A DNA stretch of 64,000 bases from Stenotrophomonas maltophilia (lineage in GTDB: Bacteria; Pseudomonadota; Gammaproteobacteria; Xanthomonadales; Xanthomonadaceae): assembly GCA_002363385.1 (NCBI GenBank), contig DEVL01000006.1, positions 248,001 through 312,000 on the forward strand, given 5' to 3'. The translations under genes and the position numbers were made by a program. Positions 32,148 through 40,442 of this stretch are shown in pieces. Below the pieces are notes generated by a model. It saw only the letters and a program-made list of their open reading frames with translations, did no database searches and was not told where the DNA came from. Position 1 is the stretch's first letter. Every line of letters begins with the position of its first letter.

Positions 32148-32957
32148 TCAGGGTATGGCGTAGTGCCAGCACCAGTGCCACGGTTCGTAGACAATCCCAT
32201 GCGGGTTGTCCCGCGGGTAGCTCAGCTGGAACCCGAAGCGACCGGCATGCTCGCCCAGCCACGCGAACGCGGCAGTCGACTCGAACGATTCTTCCGCCGG
32301 CGGTTCGCCGGGGGTGCCGATATCCAGCGCGTAGCCGCTGTGGTGCTCGCTGTAGCCCGGCGCGGCGTTGACCGTGAGGATCTCCTCCACGCTCAGCCCG
32401 CGGCTGCGTTTGCGCGCGAATATCCCGAGTTGGTAATCGTGGCTGCGGTAGCCGGAGATCGCATCGAGGGCAAAGCCATCGCTAGCAGCCCGCGCGCGCA
32501 GGCGTTGCCAGCTGCGGGCGGCGTCACGCTGCAGCCAGAGTGGCCGGCGGTAGCGGTCGAAGCCGGCCAGATGCAGCTGAGCCGGTTCGGCTTCCAGCGC
32601 CAGACCGGTCGCGGCTTCGTAAGCCTCGGCATCGATCCCGAGGGCTTCCAGGCGTTGCTGCAGCCCGCTCAGGGGCAGCAACGCATCGGACGCACTGCCA
32701 CGGCGGCGATCCAGCACCTGGCGGTCCAGTGCATCCAGTGCCTCCTCGATGCCCGGCTCGCGCATCAGGCGCGGCACCAGCGGCAGCACGCCGTGCGCGG
32801 TGGCCACGGCGAGGTAGCGCCCATCGCGTTTGCACCGCAGCACCCACTGTGCACGGGCCAGGGCGCGTGCGTCGGCGGAGCCGCGTGCACGCAGGAGGCC
32901 GCCGGGCCACAGTTCGATCTCGGCGGTGTTGATCAGCAGGGCAGGAGGTCGGCGCAT
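32148..32957 (-). CDS. M15-family D,D-carboxypeptidase (VanY-like)
   Basis: A 269-residue peptidase. The C-terminal M15B/VanY domain has 'AISGYRSHDYQ', 'SEHHSGYALDIG' (SxHxxGxAxD zinc motif) and 'YEPWHWCW' with the final His ligand. It cleaves D-Ala-D-Ala-type peptides of peptidoglycan. The N-terminal ~135 residues are unrelated to the core and may be a regulatory or substrate-binding part. No signal peptide is obvious at the chosen start, which is odd for a cell-wall enzyme; the true start could be further upstream, or export could be non-classical. It follows the PH-domain gene by 9 bp. Confidence 0.85.
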   Translation of the reverse strand: MRRPPALLINTAEIELWPGGLLRARGSADARALARAQWVLRCKRDGRYLAVATAHGVLPLVPRLMREPGIEEALDALDRQVLDRRRGSASDALLPLSGLQQRLEALGIDAEAYEAATGLALEAEPAQLHLAGFDRYRRPLWLQRDAARSWQRLRARAASDGFALDAISGYRSHDYQLGIFARKRSRGLSVEEILTVNAAPGYSEHHSGYALDIGTPGEPPAEESFESTAAFAWLGEHAGRFGFQLSYPRDNPHGIVYEPWHWCWHYAIP

Positions 32958-32966
32958 GCTGCCAGC

Positions 32967-33509
32967 TTAGTGCGCGCGCGGCGGTCCGGCCAGCGCCTGC
33001 AGGGCATCGAGCAGTGCACGTGGGCGTTCCGGGCTGATCACCAGGGCGCTGCCATCGCGCAGCGGCACGTGCAGCACGCGGCTGCTGTCGGTGATCAGGC
33101 AGAACGCCTTGCTGCGATCGGCCATGCGGTAGTGCCCGGACTGGAAGCCCGGTACGCCGTAGCCGTTGGTCTTGATCGAAGGCTTGTACCGGCCATGCTC
33201 GGCGAAGTCGACGATACGCGCCTCGTCCAGCCGCATCGCGCTGACCGGCACGCGCTTGCGGTAGAAGGTCGACAACACCTCCAGGCTGTCCTCATGCAGC
33301 ACGATGCGACGCCGGCTGTAGGCCCACGTCAGTGCGGCCGCCAGCACCGCCAGGAACGGCAGGGTGATGAACAGTTCGGTGTGCGAACGCTCCGGTGCGT
33401 CCAGCGCGGTGCCGACCATCAGGCCAGCGACGAGCAGCAGCGGAATCCACAGCCACAGCAGTCGCCAGACCGGCGATGGGGCAACCTCGAAGGATTGAGC
33501 TGCAGGCAT
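32967..33509 (-). CDS. Two-TM PH-domain-like membrane protein
   Basis: A 180-residue protein. Two N-terminal transmembrane helices (about residues 16-36 and 46-64) are followed by a small beta-rich bacterial PH-like domain ('IVLHEDSLEVLSTFYRKRVP', 'ISPERPRALLDAL'). It is the third gene of the SPFH-Arc cluster and starts 1 bp after the small protein upstream. Function unknown. Confidence 0.7.
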   Translation of the reverse strand: MPAAQSFEVAPSPVWRLLWLWIPLLLVAGLMVGTALDAPERSHTELFITLPFLAVLAAALTWAYSRRRIVLHEDSLEVLSTFYRKRVPVSAMRLDEARIVDFAEHGRYKPSIKTNGYGVPGFQSGHYRMADRSKAFCLITDSSRVLHVPLRDGSALVISPERPRALLDALQALAGPPRAH

Positions 33510-33510
33510 C

Positions 33511-33645
33511 TCAATCCTCCTTGTTGACCAGTTCCCAGCCCAGGTTGCCGTGCCGGGTCAGTTCGTCCTGTATGTCGTTGGGCTTCACACTGCCCATTGT
33601 GCCCGGCTTTACTTCAACGGTCAGGTAGCTCCAGCGCCTGCTCAT
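33511..33645 (-). CDS. Small protein, DUF4177-like
   Basis: A 44-residue protein starting at ATG 33645. Its start overlaps the stop of the Arc-like gene (ATGA). 'WSYLTVEVKPGTMGSV' then 'IQDELTRHGNLGWELVNKED' matches the pattern of DUF4177 (an N-terminal beta strand, then a helix ending xLGWELV). Conserved placement after the ribbon-helix-helix gene argues that it is real despite its size. Function unknown. Confidence 0.7.
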   Translation of the reverse strand: MSRRWSYLTVEVKPGTMGSVKPNDIQDELTRHGNLGWELVNKED

Positions 33646-33821
33646 GATTTGCTCTCCTTGTCGGTGGTGGGCTTGGGAAGGCGTCCGGCCTTGCGCAGTG
33701 CATCACGCAGCACGTATTCGATCTGCGCATTGAGGCTGCGCAGATCGTCGTCGGCCCAGCGCTGCGCCGCCGCCAGGACGTCGGCATTGATACGCAGCGG
33801 GTACGCTTTCTTTTCGGTCAT
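33642..33821 (-). CDS. Arc-like ribbon-helix-helix DNA-binding protein
   Basis: A 59-residue protein. 'KKAYPLRINADVLAAAQRWA' is the beta strand and first helix of the Arc/MetJ fold, and 'RSLNAQIEYVLRDALRKAGR' is the second helix with the conserved SLNxQIE block. It probably forms a dimer that binds an operator. It lies between the SPFH gene and the DUF4177-like gene in one operon and may autoregulate. The last residues and stop overlap the next start by 4 bp. Confidence 0.88.
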   Translation of the reverse strand: MTEKKAYPLRINADVLAAAQRWADDDLRSLNAQIEYVLRDALRKAGRLPKPTTDKESKS

Positions 33822-33909
33822 GCGGGGGTCCTTTATCTACACCCCGTGCCGTCCCCTCGGCGCCGGGTTGCGTTGGCAGGTGCCGACGCTGGGTCAGCAC
33901 GCTGGTGCA

Positions 33910-34779
33910 TCAATACAGCGAACCGGCATTGACCACCGGCTGGGTGCCACGGTCCGAACACAGCACCGTGAGCAGGTTGCTCACCATGTGCGCCTTGCGC
34001 TCTTCATCGAGTTGGACCACGCCGTTCTTCTGCAGTTCGGCCAAGGCCATTTCGACCATGCCGACCGCACCAGCGACGATACGCGTGCGTGCAGCGATGA
34101 CGGCGTTCGCCTGCTGGCGCTGCAGCATGGCCTGAGCGATTTCCGGCGCGTAGGCGAGGTGGCTGATGCGCGCATCGATCACCTGCACGCCGGCATCGGC
34201 CAGGCGCTCGGCCAGCTCGTCCTTGAGGTGCTGGGAGATTTCAGCGGCATGGCTGCGCAGCGACAGTTGGCCTTCTTCGTGCTGGTCATACGGATAGCTG
34301 GTCGCCATCGCGCGCAGCGCCGATTCGGACTGGATGTGCACGAAGCTCTCGTAGTCATCCACGTTGTAGACAGCCTCGGAAGCATCCACCACCTGCCACA
34401 CGATCACCGCGGCGATCTCGATCGGGCTGCCATCAAGCTCATTGACCTTGAGCTTGCCGCTTTCGAAGTTGCGCACGCGCTGGCTCACCTTGACCTTGGT
34501 GAAGAACGGGTTGTTCCAGCGCAGGCCATTCTCCTTGACGGTGCCGACGTACTTGCCGAACAGGCTGACGACCACCGCCTGGTTGGGCTGCACCGTATAC
34601 AGGCCGACCAGGCTGAGCAGGGCGGTGGTGGCGAGCAGGAGGCTGCCGATGATCAGCGCCGGGTTGCGGTTTCCCTTGTCCACCCCGACCACGAACATCC
34701 ACACGGCCACCGCGGTCAGGGCCAGCACCAGCAGCAGGAAGGGCAGGCCGGACAGCGAGCGGATCGACTTCTCTTTCAT
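33910..34779 (-). CDS. SPFH/Band 7 membrane scaffold protein
   Basis: A 289-residue protein. Two N-terminal hydrophobic segments (residues ~12-32 and 42-60) precede the SPFH domain ('VQPNQAVVVSLFGKYVGTV', 'RWNNPFFTKVKVSQRVRNFES'). A helical region with 'HLKDELAERLADAGVQVIDARI' follows. SPFH proteins build membrane microdomains or complexes with proteases. It leads an operon with Arc-like, DUF4177-like and PH-like genes. An 88-bp spacer separates it from the Arc gene. A perfect palindrome lies just upstream of its start. Confidence 0.9.
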   Translation of the reverse strand: MKEKSIRSLSGLPFLLLVLALTAVAVWMFVVGVDKGNRNPALIIGSLLLATTALLSLVGLYTVQPNQAVVVSLFGKYVGTVKENGLRWNNPFFTKVKVSQRVRNFESGKLKVNELDGSPIEIAAVIVWQVVDASEAVYNVDDYESFVHIQSESALRAMATSYPYDQHEEGQLSLRSHAAEISQHLKDELAERLADAGVQVIDARISHLAYAPEIAQAMLQRQQANAVIAARTRIVAGAVGMVEMALAELQKNGVVQLDEERKAHMVSNLLTVLCSDRGTQPVVNAGSLY

Positions 34780-34809
34780 GGCGGGGCGTCCTTGGGTAGT
34801 TGATTGGAA

Positions 34810-34826
34810 GATATCAAATTGATATC
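34810..34826. promoter_or_regulatory. Perfect 17-bp palindrome GATATCAAATTGATATC
   Basis: GATATCAA-A-TTGATATC lies 31 bp upstream of the SPFH start and 85 bp upstream of purT, between two divergent genes. It reads as a dimeric-regulator operator. Candidates are the Arc-like protein of this operon or a PadR-type regulator elsewhere in the genome. Which gene it controls cannot be told; proximity favours the SPFH operon. Confidence 0.7.
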
Positions 34827-34910
34827 AGTCCGCAAGTGCCGGGCGGGCCGGTCATGGAGGGGGCGCAACAGCTAAAATGCCCTCCCGCCCCTGTTGCCCG
34901 GAACACCGCC

Positions 34911-36098
34911 ATGTCCACGCTCGGTACGCCGCTGTCTCCTTCCGCCACCCGTGTGCTGCTGCTGGGGTCCGGTGAACTTGGCAAGGAGGTCGCCATCGAA
35001 CTGCAGCGGCTGGGGGTGGAAGTGATCGCCGCCGACCGCTATGCCGACGCGCCGGCCATGCAGGTGGCGCACCGCTCGCACGTGATCGACATGCTCGACG
35101 CGATGGCGCTGCGCGCGCTGATCGCGCAGGAAAAGCCGCATCTGGTGGTGCCGGAGATCGAGGCGATCCATACCGAGACGCTGGTCCAGCTGGAACAGGA
35201 GCAGGGCCTGCGCGTGGTGCCGACTGCGCGTGCGGCACGCCTGACCATGGACCGCGAGGGCATCCGCCGGCTCGCCGCCGAGACGCTGGGCCTGCCGACC
35301 TCGCCCTACCGTTTCGTCGATACGGACGCCGAGTACCGTGCAGCCGTGGCGGCGATCGGGCTGCCGTGCGTGGTCAAGCCGGTGATGTCCTCCTCGGGCA
35401 AGGGCCAGAGCACGTTGCGCCAGGACGCGGACATCGCGCCGGCCTGGGAGTACGCGCAGACCGGTGGCCGCGCCGGCGCCGGGCGCTGCATCGTGGAGGG
35501 CTTCATTGACTTCGAATACGAAATCACGCTGCTGACCGTGCGCCATGCAGGCGGGACGTCGTTCTGTGCGCCGATCGGGCACTGGCAGAAAGACGGGGAT
35601 TACCGTGAGAGCTGGCAGCCGCAGCCGATGTCGCCACGTGCGCTGGCGCGGGCGGAAGAGATTTCGCAGGCGATCACTGATGAGCTGGGCGGCTGGGGGC
35701 TGTTCGGGGTCGAGCTGTTCGTGAAGGGTGACGAGGTGTGGTTCAGCGAGGTATCGCCGCGGCCGCATGACACGGGTCTGGTGACGCTGGCATCGCAGGA
35801 GTTGAGCGAGTTCGCGCTGCATGCGCGCGCGATCCTGGGGCTGCCGATTCCGGTGATCCGCCAAAGTGGTCCGTCGGCGTCGTGCGCGCTGTTGGCGCAT
35901 GGTGAGGGCGTGCCGTTCTTCAGCAATGTGGCGGCGGCGCTGGTGCATCCGGATTCGGCGCTGCGTCTGTTCGGCAAGCCGAGTGTGCACGGGCATCGCC
36001 GGGTGGGGGTGACGTTGGCGCGGGGGGCGGATGTTGATGAGGCGCGGAAGATTGCGCGTGAGGCGGCTGAGGCTATCGGGATCGAGTTGCGGTCTTGA
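34911..36098 (+). CDS. purT: Formate-dependent phosphoribosylglycinamide formyltransferase 2
   Basis: A 395-residue ATP-grasp enzyme that uses formate and ATP to convert GAR to FGAR in purine synthesis, as an alternative to PurN. 'LLLGSGELGKEVAIELQRLGVEVIA' begins the pre-ATP domain, 'PCVVKPVMSSSGKGQS' is the ATP loop and 'EVSPRPHDTGLVT' is the conserved C-terminal block. ATG 34911 was chosen; the frame is open to 34800 across the palindromic operator. A repeat and a bidirectional terminator follow. Confidence 0.96.
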   Translation: MSTLGTPLSPSATRVLLLGSGELGKEVAIELQRLGVEVIAADRYADAPAMQVAHRSHVIDMLDAMALRALIAQEKPHLVVPEIEAIHTETLVQLEQEQGLRVVPTARAARLTMDREGIRRLAAETLGLPTSPYRFVDTDAEYRAAVAAIGLPCVVKPVMSSSGKGQSTLRQDADIAPAWEYAQTGGRAGAGRCIVEGFIDFEYEITLLTVRHAGGTSFCAPIGHWQKDGDYRESWQPQPMSPRALARAEEISQAITDELGGWGLFGVELFVKGDEVWFSEVSPRPHDTGLVTLASQELSEFALHARAILGLPIPVIRQSGPSASCALLAHGEGVPFFSNVAAALVHPDSALRLFGKPSVHGHRRVGVTLARGADVDEARKIAREAAEAIGIELRS

Positions 36099-36165
36099 GG
36101 TGGGTTTGAGGCCCAAGCCGAAGCTGAAGCTGAAGCTGGCGCTTTGGTTGCTGTCGGTTTGAGGC

Positions 36166-36264
36166 GATCGGGCAGCCCGATGCAGGACGCGCCGTGAACC
36201 CATCCCTGGGGGCTCGTAGTGCGGCATCCATGCCGCACACGGTCCTTCATCGGGCTGCCCGATC
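36166..36264. repeat. Inverted-repeat element, GATCGGGCAGCCCGATG arms
   Basis: The two 17-bp arms, GATCGGGCAGCCCGATG (36166-36182) and CATCGGGCTGCCCGATC (36248-36264), are perfect inverted copies 65 bp apart. Each arm is itself a 15-nt palindrome. The space between contains TGCGGCATCCATGCCGCA, another hairpin. It lies downstream of purT and resembles stable repeats that occur many times in xanthomonad genomes. I cannot confirm copy number. Confidence 0.75.
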
Positions 36265-36310
36265 ACCTCTTCGCGGAAGGTCGGGTGCGCGGTTAGGACA
36301 GCGGAGCAAA

Positions 36311-36346
36311 CGAAAAACGGCGAGCCTTGGCTCGCCGTTTTTCGTT
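36311..36346. terminator. Bidirectional terminator between purT and EEP gene
   Basis: CGAAAAACGGCGAG-CCTTGG-CTCGCCGTTTTTCG: a 14-bp stem with A-run and T-run flanks, so it can serve both the plus-strand purT and the minus-strand EEP gene. Confidence 0.88.
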
Positions 36347-36362
36347 GAATACGGAGCAGACC

Positions 36363-37568
36363 TTATTTCACGTCGACCCACACCAGGTGGTGGTCGCTGC
36401 CGTCGGCAATCTTGGCTTCCGGGCTGTCATTGGATGGCCAGAATACGCCGCTGCCGATGTAGTTGAAGCCGACCGAGGGCAGGACGTAGTCCAGGCGCAT
36501 CGTGCCGGATTTGGGGCCAAAGTCGCCGGTGGCGTGGAAGGGGGCGCCTTTGCGGAGGATGCCTTTTTCGGCGTAGGCCAGGCTGGTCTGCTCGGCGCCG
36601 ACGCTGCGCGGGGTGGGGTAGCGCAGGACGCGGGGGTTTTCAATCAGTTCGACGATGGCGTCGTGGCGGCCGTCGCCGTCGACCGGGTCGTTGTTGAGGT
36701 CGCCGAGGATGACGAAGCGTGCGTCCTGCGCGAGGCCGCCGCACTGGCCGCGGTCATCGCACAGCCACGCGGTGTCGCGGTCCTTGAGGTAGTCCTGCCA
36801 CAGGCGCAGTTCGTCGTGGTTGCGGGCGGCGTTGCGCTTTTCCGGGCCGTCGAAGACCGGCGGGGTCGGGTGCGAGACTAGGGCGTGTACGGTGCCGTTC
36901 GGGGTGGTCACCGGCACGTCCCAGTGCGATTTGGAGGACAGGCGCAGCTGCGACCAGACGTGGTCGTTGTAGAAGGATTTACCGGTGCGCGGGTCGATCG
37001 GGCGCAGGGCGCCGGGCATCGCGCTCCACTTCAGCAGCTGGAAGCTGCGGACCTTGGCGTCGTCGATCGGGTAGCGCGACAGCACCAGCATGCCGTACTG
37101 GCCCGGGTGCAGGCCGTAGCCCCAGGCATCGTTGCCACGGGCGCGGCCTTTGCCGCCGATCTCGCCGTTGTTGTCCAGGTCCAGGCCGCTCTGCACGCCG
37201 GTGTTGACCGGGGCGAGGTAGCGATAGGCGTAGTGCAGCGGCTCACCGCCGCCCGGCTGGGCAGCTTCCAGGTAGCGCTGCTGGAACACGTCGGCGGCGC
37301 GGTGGGCATCGTCGTAATCGAACTCGTTGAGCAGGACCAGATCCGGGCGGACCTGCTGCAGGACGGCGGCAATCTTGCGCGCGTGTTCGCTGTCGCCCTC
37401 CAGCTCGGCGATCAGGCCGCCGGTCTCGTCGCTGTACAGGGAGGTGTTGTAGGTGGCGATCCGCAGCGGGGCGGAGGCGGTATCCGGCATGGCGGCGGTC
37501 TTGGCAGGGGTCTGGGCGCAGGCGCCGCAGAGCAGGGCCAGGGCAAGGATCAGGGGATGGGCTTTCAT
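36363..37568 (-). CDS. Endonuclease/exonuclease/phosphatase (EEP) family protein
   Basis: A 401-residue protein. The N-terminus 'HPLILALALLCGACAQ' is a lipoprotein-like or secretory signal. The EEP domain shows 'LRIATYNTSLY' (residues ~35-45), 'VLLNEFDYDD' (metal Glu), 'LGDLNNDPVDGDG' and the final 'DGSDHHLVWVDVK' catalytic His. The family includes DNase I-like nucleases and inositol or sphingomyelin phosphatases. Location outside the cytosol suggests a periplasmic or surface enzyme. The substrate is not readable. It overlaps no neighbours. Confidence 0.87.
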   Translation of the reverse strand: MKAHPLILALALLCGACAQTPAKTAAMPDTASAPLRIATYNTSLYSDETGGLIAELEGDSEHARKIAAVLQQVRPDLVLLNEFDYDDAHRAADVFQQRYLEAAQPGGGEPLHYAYRYLAPVNTGVQSGLDLDNNGEIGGKGRARGNDAWGYGLHPGQYGMLVLSRYPIDDAKVRSFQLLKWSAMPGALRPIDPRTGKSFYNDHVWSQLRLSSKSHWDVPVTTPNGTVHALVSHPTPPVFDGPEKRNAARNHDELRLWQDYLKDRDTAWLCDDRGQCGGLAQDARFVILGDLNNDPVDGDGRHDAIVELIENPRVLRYPTPRSVGAEQTSLAYAEKGILRKGAPFHATGDFGPKSGTMRLDYVLPSVGFNYIGSGVFWPSNDSPEAKIADGSDHHLVWVDVK

Positions 37569-37605
37569 CCGCCTATTTTGCACCCGGCGCGGTGTCAGTG
37601 ATGCG

Positions 37606-38361
37606 TCAGCGGCCGTCCAATTCGTCATCGAAGGCGTGCCAGCGGCGGCCGTCGTAGGCCTCCAGCGGGCGGAACCGGCGCTTGTAATCCATCTTGCGGT
37701 GGTCGCGGATCCAGTAGCCCAGGTACAGGTGCGGCAGCTGCTCGCGCTGTGCCCAGGCGATCTGCTGCAGGATCGCGAAGGTACCCAGGCCCCGATGGGC
37801 CTGCTCCGGGTCGAAGAACGTATAGACCGCCGAGAGCCCTTGCGGGGTGACATCGGTCACGGCGACCCCGAGCAGCGGGCCGCGATGGCCGTCCACTGCC
37901 GGGCCGCGGATTTCAATGAAGCGGCCCTGCGACCAGCGCCCGATCAGGAACTGGTCGAACTCGTGCGGGCCGTGCTCGTCCATGCCGCCCTGCGCGTGGC
38001 GATGGGTCAGGTAGCGGTGGTACAGCGCGAACTGCTCTTCGGTCTGTTCGGCCGCGACGATACGCACTTCCAGATCCGCATTGCGGGCCAGGCAGCGGCG
38101 CTGGCTGCGGTCCGGTGCGAAGCGGGCCACGGGAATGCGCACGGCCACACAGGCGTGGCAGTCGGCACAGTGCGGGCGGTAGACCAGATCGCCGGAGCGG
38201 CGGAAGCCCCAGCCCAGCGCCATCGGGTACAGCGTGCCCAGGCGCGGATCGTTGGGATCGAGCACCAGATCGCGCGCGGCCCGTTCCGGCCAGTAGCCAC
38301 AGGGGTGGTCGCCGGTCTGGAACAGTCGCAGCTCGTCGTCGCGGTCGCCGTGTATTGCCAT
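37606..38361 (-). CDS. bpt: Aspartate/glutamate leucyltransferase Bpt
   Basis: A 251-residue N-end-rule aminoacyl transferase of the arginyltransferase family. It transfers Leu from Leu-tRNA to N-terminal Asp or Glu, marking proteins for ClpAP. 'DHPCGYWPERAARDLVLDP' is the N-terminal Cys block, 'GDLVYRPHCADCHACV' has the conserved CxxC-like pair, and 'YLGYWIRDHRKMDYKRRFRPLE' is the C-terminal signature. ATG 38361 fits the family start. It is a single gene 37 bp from the EEP gene. Confidence 0.93.
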   Translation of the reverse strand: MAIHGDRDDELRLFQTGDHPCGYWPERAARDLVLDPNDPRLGTLYPMALGWGFRRSGDLVYRPHCADCHACVAVRIPVARFAPDRSQRRCLARNADLEVRIVAAEQTEEQFALYHRYLTHRHAQGGMDEHGPHEFDQFLIGRWSQGRFIEIRGPAVDGHRGPLLGVAVTDVTPQGLSAVYTFFDPEQAHRGLGTFAILQQIAWAQREQLPHLYLGYWIRDHRKMDYKRRFRPLEAYDGRRWHAFDDELDGR

Positions 38362-38516
38362 GCCTACAGCATAGCCCCGTGCCGTCGCAGCCGCCGCGAC
38401 TGTCTGCCACATGAACCTGGCCGACCGGGCTGTCAACGCCGCGGGTGCCCACGCGTTGTTACCGGTGTGGGTGCCACGCACCGCACGCCGTTCCCCCTAC
38501 ACATCGGAGTAACCCC

Positions 38517-39122
38517 ATGCGCAACCGCAAACCCCTTCTGCTGCTGGCCCTGCTGCTGTCCACCGGCGCTGCCGGCCTGGCGGTCGCTGCCGATACCCCT
38601 GCCGCGGCGGACAAGCCGGCCCGTGCCAAGCTGGACACCAATGGCGATGGCTTCATCGACCGCACTGAAGCGGCGAAGGCGCCGCGCCTTGCCGCGCAGT
38701 TCGACACCCTGGACAAGAACAAGGATGGCAAGCTCTCCCGCGAGGAACTGCCGCGCGGACATGGCAAGCGTCACGGCCGTGGCCCGGGTGGTCATGGCGA
38801 CTGGATGGCCAAGCTGGACACCAACAAGGACGGCCGCATCAGCCGTGAGGAAGCCAAGGCCGACCCGCGCCTGGCCGCGCGCTTCGATGAGATGGACGTC
38901 AACAAGGATGGCTACCTGGACAAGGCCGACCGCGAGCTGCGCATGAAGCAGCATCGTGATGCCTGGTTCGCGGCGGCCGACACCAACAAGGACGGCCAGC
39001 TGAGCAAGGCAGAGTTCGATGCGGCCAAGGGCCCGTTCGGTGGTCCGCGTGGCGATCATCGCGATGGCAAGCACCGCGATGGCAAGCCGCCGATGCCGCC
39101 GAAGGCACCGGCCGCGAAGTAA
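38517..39122 (+). CDS. Secreted five-EF-hand protein
   Basis: A 201-residue protein with a signal peptide ('KPLLLLALLLSTGAAGLAVAA'). Five EF-hand loops are visible: DTNGDGFIDRTE, DKNKDGKLSREE, DTNKDGRISREE, DVNKDGYLDKAD and DTNKDGQLSKAE. Between loops 2 and 3 is a Gly/His/Arg-rich spacer, and the C-terminus is Asp/His/Pro/Lys-rich. It probably binds calcium in the periplasm or outside the cell. The role is unknown. GGAG 8 nt before ATG 38517 supports the start. Confidence 0.88.
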   Translation: MRNRKPLLLLALLLSTGAAGLAVAADTPAAADKPARAKLDTNGDGFIDRTEAAKAPRLAAQFDTLDKNKDGKLSREELPRGHGKRHGRGPGGHGDWMAKLDTNKDGRISREEAKADPRLAARFDEMDVNKDGYLDKADRELRMKQHRDAWFAAADTNKDGQLSKAEFDAAKGPFGGPRGDHRDGKHRDGKPPMPPKAPAAK

Positions 39123-39144
39123 GCGGTACGAAGGTGTTGCACGA

Positions 39145-39178
39145 GAAAAGCGCCGGTCATCGACCGGCGCTTTTCTTC
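39145..39178. terminator. Bidirectional terminator between convergent genes
   Basis: GAAAAGCGCCGGTC-ATC-GACCGGCGCTTTTC: a 14-bp perfect stem with A and T flanks, between the EF-hand gene and the minus-strand sigma factor gene. Confidence 0.92.
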
Positions 39179-39179
39179 G

Positions 39180-40385
39180 TCAGATGCGGCCGTTCTTGTA
39201 CATCGCCCAGACGATGGTGCTGATTACCACAAGATTCATCACCCACACCGCTTTGCGGCCGTAAAGCGACTCGTATTTCCAGTTCGGACCGCTGCGCCCG
39301 TGACGGGCCGCGTCGCGCGCGATCATCGGTGCCATGATCCGCTGCAGCGGACCCAGGCACTGGTAGTTGACCAGTGCCAGTCCGATGACGAGGGCCACCA
39401 CCGGGGAGTACCCCCCCGGCTGAAGGTAGGTCAGGGCGAACACAGACATGCAGACCAACATCGCAGTGAAGGTGCTGTAGTGCACGAACCTGCGGATTGC
39501 CGCGCGTTCGCTTTCGTTCTCGGCATACGAGAGCAGATAACGCCCACCGAGGTAGCTCCCCAGCACGCCGCCGACCATGCCGCCGATGATCGCGCCCCAC
39601 GCCAGATCCGGTGGAAATACCTGTGTCTGGCTGGCCGCGGCCGTCAACGACCCCATCGCGGCACCGCCGGAGACACTGGCTCCGCCCAGGCCGAGCTTGC
39701 CCGTGCCCAGCCCGGTACCCAGCAGGATCGCGGCACTGGCCGTACCGGGGGCGGCGACGAGCACCATCGAGACCACTGTCGTGGCGAAGGCGGCACTCGG
39801 CGCGCTGCTGCGGGCGAAGTCGCTGAAACGACGCAGCATTTCCTCGCGGACGGTGGCGCGCGCACGCGACAGGCGCTTGCGCACGGCGGCATCACTGAGG
39901 CCCAGCAGATCGGCAACCTGTTGCGAGCTCTGGCCCTCGCGGTAGTAGAGCAGCAGGGTTTCGCGGCTGTCCTCCGGCAGTGCCGAGATGATGTCTTCAG
40001 CAGCCAGTTCCTCCTCCACCCGCTGCAGATGATCGGGCGCACTCGGGCTGGGATCGGCGGCCATGTTGATCGCGATTTCCGCCGCTTCACCGGAGAGCGG
40101 TCGGCCGCGGTTGGCGCGCAGCCAGTCACGGGCGAGGTTGCGGGTGATCTGGCGCAGCCACGGCAGGAAGCTGGCGTGGTTGTGCAGCTGGTTGAGCTGC
40201 TGCCAGGCCTTGATGAAGGCTTCCTGCGCGATGTCCTCGCTGGCATGCACATCGCGGGTGATCGCCAGCGCGATCGCGGTGACCGTGTTCTGGCAGGCCA
40301 GCACGATGCGCCCGTAGGACTGCTGGCAGCCGCCTGCGGCAGCGGGCAGCTCGCGTTCGAGCGTAGTGGTCAGCGGATGCGTCAT
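39180..40385 (-). CDS. ECF sigma factor fused to a multi-pass membrane domain
   Basis: A 401-residue protein. The first ~190 residues are an ECF sigma-70-like factor: region 2 'ASEDIAQEAFIKAWQQLNQL' and 'FLPWLRQITRNLARDWLR', and region 4 'LPEDSRETLLLYYREGQSSQQVADLLGLSDAAVRKRLSRA'-type HTH. The rest, from about 205, has five or so transmembrane segments ('TVVSMVLVAAPGTASAAILL', 'AIIGGMVGGVLGSYLGG', 'ALVIGLALVNYQCLGPL', 'WVMNLVVISTIVWAM'). Such fusions replace a separate anti-sigma factor; the membrane part could hold the sigma domain at the membrane. I see no separate anti-sigma gene nearby. Confidence 0.85.
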   Translation of the reverse strand: MTHPLTTTLERELPAAAGGCQQSYGRIVLACQNTVTAIALAITRDVHASEDIAQEAFIKAWQQLNQLHNHASFLPWLRQITRNLARDWLRANRGRPLSGEAAEIAINMAADPSPSAPDHLQRVEEELAAEDIISALPEDSRETLLLYYREGQSSQQVADLLGLSDAAVRKRLSRARATVREEMLRRFSDFARSSAPSAAFATTVVSMVLVAAPGTASAAILLGTGLGTGKLGLGGASVSGGAAMGSLTAAASQTQVFPPDLAWGAIIGGMVGGVLGSYLGGRYLLSYAENESERAAIRRFVHYSTFTAMLVCMSVFALTYLQPGGYSPVVALVIGLALVNYQCLGPLQRIMAPMIARDAARHGRSGPNWKYESLYGRKAVWVMNLVVISTIVWAMYKNGRI

Positions 40386-40442
40386 GGCACGTTCCCCGGC
40401 GGTGATCCGAGTATGACGATGGCTGAACCGGAATGTGACCGG

